A stretch of DNA of 64,000 nucleotides from Mya arenaria (Eukaryota > Mollusca > Bivalvia > Myida > Myidae), in NCBI RefSeq assembly GCF_026914265.1, contig NC_069126.1:28291354-28355353 (forward strand), given 5' to 3'. The notes below the pieces were generated by a model. The model searched no databases and was not told the DNA's origin. It saw nothing but the letters and a program-made list of their open reading frames with translations. Position 1 is the first letter of the stretch. Every line of letters begins with the position of its first letter. Made by a program: the position numbers and the translations under genes. Shown here piece by piece: positions 58,331 to 64,000 of the stretch.

Positions 58331-59190
58331 CGTCATGCAAATATACCCCGACTGGAAAGATAGGTCTAATGAACTTGCTAAAAGCTCCCAATTGCTGAAT
58401 TCCAGCTGCTCGTTGGCATGAATTGTCACAAAATCAAGTGACATTTTCACACGTATAAGAGTAAATCTATCAAAAATATCAATTCTACAAATACTGAACT
58501 TAAGATTTGACAATTTTGAAAACGATGTTTATTTTATCCCGTTCCGAATGACCAATTCAATAGAAATGATCCGCGAGGAAACCTTATTTACGCACGAATA
58601 ACCAATAATCCTTTACCGCAGAGATTATGAATACATACCATTTATCAAAAGTTTCATTTGACATTAAAAATCCTTTTAATATCAATGAACATTATTGTAA
58701 GTGGCTGTTGCTGATTTTGTCCTTTCTACTATCCTGACCGACTGAACGCTCTTCCTACTGTTTATATTTTCTTATCTCTCGGGACTTTTAAGTTTTCGTC
58801 AAGTATGGTTTTGAGAGTCTTGAATCCGTAATATCTCTATAACTGATGCTAGGGACACAAGAAACAAATATTAATTAGATATGGTTAATCAGATCAAATT
58901 CTTATATATCTCTTTTAAATACGTGTTAAGCCATTCGATCATGGCATATGGATTTGCGTCCCCTCAGCTTTAAATGGTAATACTTTCATCAAATGACTTA
59001 GCTACAGAGTAGACAGAAGAAACAAAAATTAACTGCTTGTCTGCAAACGGAAAAGGAAAGTAAGTTTTGCAAACAATCCTGATCATATGCACATTGTTCT
59101 GCTTCACATTCGGATATTGCTAACGGAATATGCCTGAAATCTTGTTTATGTGGTACGCAACAGATAGTGGATTAAGGGGAAATTGGGACT

Positions 59191-59401
59191 CAATAGGGTG
59201 GTACAAGGTATCCAGAAGCTCAAAATTAGCACAATTTGGCGTCAAGACAAGAAATATAGTTTATGATAATGTATTATGCAGGATTGGGAGGGGAAAACAT
59301 ATTCGGTACGCATGGATTTAAGAAGGCTACACACATGATGTGGATACGGATACTACGATAAATATTAAGGTCAATATTTTTAAAAGTTGATACCCTAGGG
59401 A
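59191..59401. mobile_element. ~210-bp insertion unique to copy 2
   Basis: Sits between phrases that are adjacent in copy 1 (TTGGGACTC and AAGATTTGTAACAT at about 33,105). GGGAC occurs at both junctions. The ends share a short inverted AGGGT (TAGGGTGG... and ...TACCCTAG). It is a small insertion or, less likely, a deletion in copy 1. Confidence 0.55.
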
Positions 59402-61077
59402 CAAGATTTGTAACATAATATAATATTAGTTTTATTCCATTATGTTATAAGTAGAAACTGAGGTGAAAATGTTTAAGATAAGGTTCAATATTATACGAAC
59501 TGAAAACGCATGTGAGAAGACCATATTCGAAACGTTACATAATGAAGAACTAGTGTGAACAAATAGTATTGAAAGAAAATTGCCCACAAATGTTGTTTTC
59601 ATGTTATAATCAAACAGTCGAGAGCTTCAACATTTTTCTTTTTCTTCACACTTATTTTGTTTAAGTACTGTATCCTGAGCTAATATTTAAAACAAAATGA
59701 ATTTCTTTGAACGTGAACATTTGTTGACTAAATCCAACTTTTATCCCTTGTAACAAATACGGTTGAGGTATAAGTATTTTATTAGCGATAAAAATGAAAG
59801 ATAATATTATATACATCTGCTTCAGGTTGGGAAAACAATCATAAATAGCATATCATAAATTTTAATGATCCGAAAAGTCACAAGATCAATATAAATGTTT
59901 TTTGGACAATTTTATTCAATAATAATTTATTTCATTATATACTATTTTCAAAACTGATGTTTAATTTACAAGACAATATTGTGTTTTTATGTTAATCTCA
60001 AAATATCAACAAATTATTTATTTTTATTGTAGGTAATATTTATGTGAATACTTTAAGATTGGGGTAGTCATAAAAAGTAATTTGTATAAATAACAGTAAC
60101 AATCTTTTAAATTCAAAATGTTTCATTTAATCGTCAAAATGTGTATTAATATTTTGTATTATTATATATGTCCCAAAGAATACCAACATTATGATTAAGT
60201 TTTCATTATTTTATGTGGAATCGTCTTCTTATTACAGACAATAGTGTGCTTTACAAAGAGTATAGTTAAGGCTTATTGTGTATTTGTATTTTACTGGTAT
60301 CCAAAAGTTAACCTAATTATATGTGTTCTGTCTCATGCGAGAACAGTGTTGTTCAGTTAAAAAAAACAAACAAACAAAAAACAAGTGTTACTGTACGAGT
60401 TATCCTATTGTGATAATTATCCCAAAGATTTCTTAAAAATTAATTGACAACTTGAGTCAAATCTCTTAATAAAAGTCTTATTAAGGAGTTTTTCAATGCC
60501 GTATACAACTTTCATTGAAAGGTAACCATTCAGCTTATCTTAATTTCTGATAGTTCATTATTTAACGGTCACTAATACACTAATATAAGATTCAATACTT
60601 CATAAGAATTTCATTAAAACATAATCAATGATAAAGGTCTTGGAAACCTAGCAAACAAACTAGGTTCTGCGTTATGTGAAACAAACAAAAGTTTAGGCAG
60701 ATACATTGCCAATGATTGTGCAATCTTTGTAATATTCTATACATCCTTAGCCTGAAAACTTAAATTTATGTCACATATAATAAAATATATTTAGGCAAAA
60801 ACGAATATGGCTATATATTTGAAATATAGAGTTTATTTAACAAGGGGTTTAGAATTACATGTGTTTACATAAAACCTTCTGTCATTTGAATCCAATTGCA
60901 TTGGCGAGATAACCAAGATGAAGGAAATTGTTCTTAAACGTGCATACTGGTTTATAATCAGAGAACAAGTTCCATGATATAACATTATAAATTTAACGGT
61001 TAAAGCTGTGCAAAATAATGTGTTTGCTTTTAATACATACAGTAAAGCTATGCGTTATACGTACACTCGTGTATGTC

Positions 61078-61373
61078 TGAAATGAAAACAGAAAACCCTT
61101 TACCATACAAGGAAATAATACCCCTCGTACTATGAAAATCAAGTGTTCACTAAACTGAACCGTCTTTTACGAAACTCCTTCAATGTGTTTTGATATGACT
61201 AGCCTGCTGTACACAATTATCAACAATTATCAACTTGTGGAAGAAAGTTTGAAAATATGTCATTATGTCGTTTGAAGTCTCACACATATTGGAAGGTACA
61301 GTCTTAAATTTAAAGTCGACTGTGTAAAATTACCCCATTTGAAGGTATTCATCCCCAGTGTATAGCCAACTTT
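61078..61373. other. ~295-bp segment unique to copy 2
   Basis: Replaces about 25 bp of copy 1 (about 37,311-37,336). It lies between ACACTCGTGTATGTCT and TTTTGTCGTATTCGTTCTCA. No terminal repeats or coding pattern were seen. Confidence 0.5.
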
Positions 61374-62186
61374 TGTCGTATTCGTTCTCACCAATTGTCA
61401 TTTTGTGGTCTTTGTGCCTCAAAACAATAATCATCTGAACACAATGATAAAAAATACGGATTTATACGATAATTTGCGCGTAGAAATGAAAATGTTTTGT
61501 TTGTTTCATAGCATGACCAATTTTGACAAAATATTCTGAACACCAGTAAAGTATACTTGAACAAATCAAACAAAACGTTTAACGAATATGTCGTTACTAA
61601 TATTCAGTGCTGCTTTCAGCAAAATAACTTAACTGAACAATAAATTTTACGTTGTGACATGTTGATAATATTAAGACAAAAATACTACATTTTTAAATGG
61701 TATCGTAGTTTTGTTCCGATAATAAAGATACATTTTGAAAAAAAAGGCCAATAAAGGTATTGCATGAATATTTACGCAACACAATTAATAAGTCATAAGT
61801 AATGTCACATCGTTTAAGTTCAGCAGTATGGAAATGCAAGATAATCGGGCGACAAGTTTTTCCAACATCAGTCACAGTTCTTTTTCAATACCTTCAATAA
61901 TAAACAAGCTGATATAATTCATCCTAACGTTACAGTGTCAGTACTAGTGCATGATTAATGTTAGGACTAGAGGTCTGTTTTAAGTCATTGACACTTGGAC
62001 GCGTTACCTAAAAATATAAGTATATGCCGTCGGTCTCAAACTTTTGAAAAAGGGCAGAATTACGTTAAAAATATATAAAGTTATCCAGGTATCAAAACTG
62101 TTCCACGTATAATATGCTAATCATGCAATATAACATTAACATACAAATAGTCATGTGGTCATCTTTCCACAAGAATAATTTTGTGA

Positions 62187-64000
62187 CTAATCGTCTAACA
62201 CAGATCGCTTCATTTTCTTTGTCTGCGCAAAATCAATTGAAACGTATGTAGTTTCGGCGTCTGAATTCACTGTTGGTTTTCTTCGTGTGGAGCCCTCTGC
62301 CGGTAGATCAAGATCAGCGTAGATGAGTGCTCCATCTTCGATCTTAATGGAGAAAAATATGTTAGAAGATATCATTCGATGAAAAACAGCAACTGCTACG
62401 AATGTTTGTTTTACTCTGTATCATTATTTAAAGATGGACATGGACATGAACGAGAGGCTAAAATACCGGAATAAATATTTAAACCGACCAAACCGTATTC
62501 TGCAGTTGATCATCAATATAATTTAATATTTTAATTACAGTTTCAAGGAATTTAAGATTTGTTAACTGGGTATTTAAAAGCATTTTCACTATAGGTATTA
62601 TAAGACATAAAATTATTACAAACAGTGTGTGTAAGCTTTATTCACAAGACGTTAAAGACTAATTAAGGAGTTTATGGCATATTATGGTATACATGGAGTG
62701 GAAGCCATATTTACTACAATGCGTTAAATACAAATTTAAGCGTTTATGACATATTATGGTATACATGGAGTGGAAGACATATTTACTACAAGGCGTTAAA
62801 GACTAATAAAGGAGTTTATGGCATATTATTGAGTACATTGAGTGGAAGCCATATTTACTACAATGCGTTAATACAAATTAAGGAGTTTATGACATATTAT
62901 TGAGTACATGGAGTGGAAGCCATATTTACTACAATGCGTTAAATACAAATGAAGGAGTTCATGGCATATTATTAAGTACATTGAGTGGAAGCCATATTTA
63001 CTACAAGACGTTAAAGACAAATGAAGGAGTTTATGACATATTATGGAGTACATGGAGTGGATGCCATATTTACTACAAGACGTTAAAGACAAATGAAGGA
63101 GTTTATGAAATATTATTGAGTACCTGGAGTGGTAGCCATATTTACTACAAGACGTTAAAGACAAATGAAGGAGTATATGGCATATCATGGAGTACATGGA
63201 GTGGAAGCCATATTTACTACAATGCGTTAAAGATAAATGAAGGAGTTTATGGCATATTATGGAGTACATGGAGTGGAAGCCATATGTACTATAAGACGTT
63301 AAAGACTAATAAAAGAGTGTATGTCATATTATGGAGTACATGGAGTGGAAACCATATTTTCTACAATGCGTTAAAGACAAATTAACAGCAAGAAGTCCAT
63401 GTCATTTTGAGTATAGGGAGTTTGAGGCACAATCAATTGAGAAGATTTAAACATATAACTTAAGGGAGTTGAAAACGTTTCAGACATATTAACTAAAAGG
63501 AGTTAAAGAATTTACTACAGATAGTTAAATACCTATTCACTGCAAGGAGTTTAGGACATGTACACTACCTGGAGTTTAGGACATTTTAAACAGAGAGAAT
63601 TAAAGACGTAATGAATACAGGGACTATAAGACAAATTTAGTACAGGCAATTTTAGACGTTTTTACTACCGATGGGAATTTAAAATAATGCAGCGAGTTTA
63701 ACACATACTACAGGGAGTTTGGAATATATTCACTACAGGGAGTTTATGTGATAGTGAATACAGTGCTTTTAAGAACCTGAGGGTTTGTAGCTTGTCTCAC
63801 TGCCCTTTTAACAACACTGGTATACTCAACCGGCTCAGCAATAGCTTCAGAAGGAGCATCACTGTGTTTGGTGCTTTTAAGAACCTGAGGTTTTGTAGCC
63901 TGTCCCACTGCCCTTTTAACAACACAGGTATACTCAACCGGCCCAGGAATAGCTCCAGATGGAGCTTCAACGGGATTGGTGCCAGCGAGATCGTTGTAAT
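62187..64000 (-). CDS. Ig-superfamily receptor 2, 3' end (partial)
   Basis: The last two exons of the tandem paralogue of receptor 1; the gene continues past the window end. Exon (63777-64000+): reads YNDLAGTNPVEAPSGAIPGP, VEYTCVVKRAVGQATKPQ, then a 36-residue repeat VLKSTKHSDAPSEAIAEPVE, YTSVVKRAVRQATNPQ, ending CAG/GTTCTT in phase 0. Last exon (62187-62342): after CCATTAAG reads IEDGALIYADLDLPAEGSTR, RKPTVNSDAETTYVSIDFAQ, and TKKMKRSVLDD-stop. The tail therefore has three ITIM-type tyrosines (two VEYT, one LIYADL) and one ITSM-type (TTYVSI). Both visible exons are intact, so this may be the functional copy. The extracellular part is inferred from receptor 1 only. Confidence 0.85.
62650..63400. 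repeat. 72-bp minisatellite in last intron of receptor 2
   Basis: Unit of 72 bp containing GGAGTTTATGGCATATTATG, GAGTACATGGAGTGGAAGCC and ATATTTACTACAATGCGTTA, about ten copies. 72 is divisible by three, and both strands stay open over several units, producing artificial repeat frames. Units look like three diverged ~24-bp subunits of the same family as the 25-bp array of receptor 1. Confidence 0.92.
63400..63765. repeat. degenerate ~24-bp units
   Basis: Phrases such as CACTGCAAGGAGTTTAGGAC, TACACTACCTGGAGTTTAGG and TCACTACAGGGAGTTTATG, directly beside the ITIM exon of receptor 2. They appear to be the ancestral form of both arrays. Confidence 0.75.

Larger units (their letters stand above)
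55750..62560. repeat. large duplication, copy 2
   Basis: Direct match to 29,671-38,480 (see there). It is shorter because the 2.5-kb transposon is absent. Copy-specific insertions of about 0.2 kb (59,191-59,401) and 0.3 kb (61,078-61,373) are present. Confidence 0.9.

Noticed and set aside
62868..63385. Long open frames on both strands with a 24-residue repeat
   Set aside because: They are translations of a 72-bp minisatellite, whose length divisible by three keeps frames open by chance; the region is intronic to receptor 2.

Overview
The window looks like nuclear DNA of an invertebrate animal, most likely a bivalve mollusc. This is inferred from AT-rich sequence, spliced genes with GT-AG introns of 0.2-4 kb, many minisatellites and small inverted-repeat transposons, a LINE relic, a metazoan amine-type GPCR, immunoglobulin-superfamily (IgSF) receptors and a C1q-like fragment. 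No species is assigned.

Layout. 0-5 kb: intergenic, with a degenerate ~45 bp tandem array. 5.2-9.5 kb (minus): a two-exon amine-type GPCR whose first exon carries two frame-breaking lesions. 12.5-15.0 kb (minus): an 835-residue multi-pass membrane protein in a single coding exon behind a 5'-UTR intron. 16.3-18.1 kb: rearranged fragments of the IgSF locus, including an inverted copy of its signalling-tail exon. 19.2-20.0 kb: 3' end of a LINE. 20.56-24.6 kb (plus): a CpG-rich NRF1/YY1-type promoter and a two-exon gene for a 40-residue protein, whose intron holds an 0.8 kb tandem duplication, a triple snap-back repeat and a MITE. 27-29.6 kb: SINE, MITE, a broken Ig exon and a C1q-like fragment. 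29.7-38.5 kb and 55.75-62.6 kb: two direct copies of a large duplication. 38.1-52.7 kb (minus): a complete 13-exon IgSF receptor gene (receptor 1). 62.2-64 kb (minus): the 3' end of its tandem paralogue (receptor 2), which continues beyond the window.

The main discovery is the receptor pair. Receptor 1 reads as signal peptide, five Ig-like domains, one membrane helix and a ~111-residue cytoplasmic tail with two ITIM-type motifs (VEYTCV, LIYADL) and one ITSM-type motif (TTYVSI). This resembles vertebrate inhibitory immune receptors of the SIRP/Siglec/SLAM kind. All 13 exons join with matching phases, including a 17-nt microexon, provided two single-base insertions are discounted. Receptor 2 has an in-frame 108-bp internal duplication that doubles its first ITIM. 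A 25-bp minisatellite of more than 3 kb fills the last intron of receptor 1. The equivalent intron of receptor 2 carries 72-bp units, about three times 24. The locus therefore appears to be a recently and repeatedly duplicated, tail-diversifying family of putative inhibitory receptors.

Limits: exon models were built by eye from splice signals, reading phase and domain patterns. No alignment or database search was run, and long stretches are left as featureless intergenic or intronic DNA.
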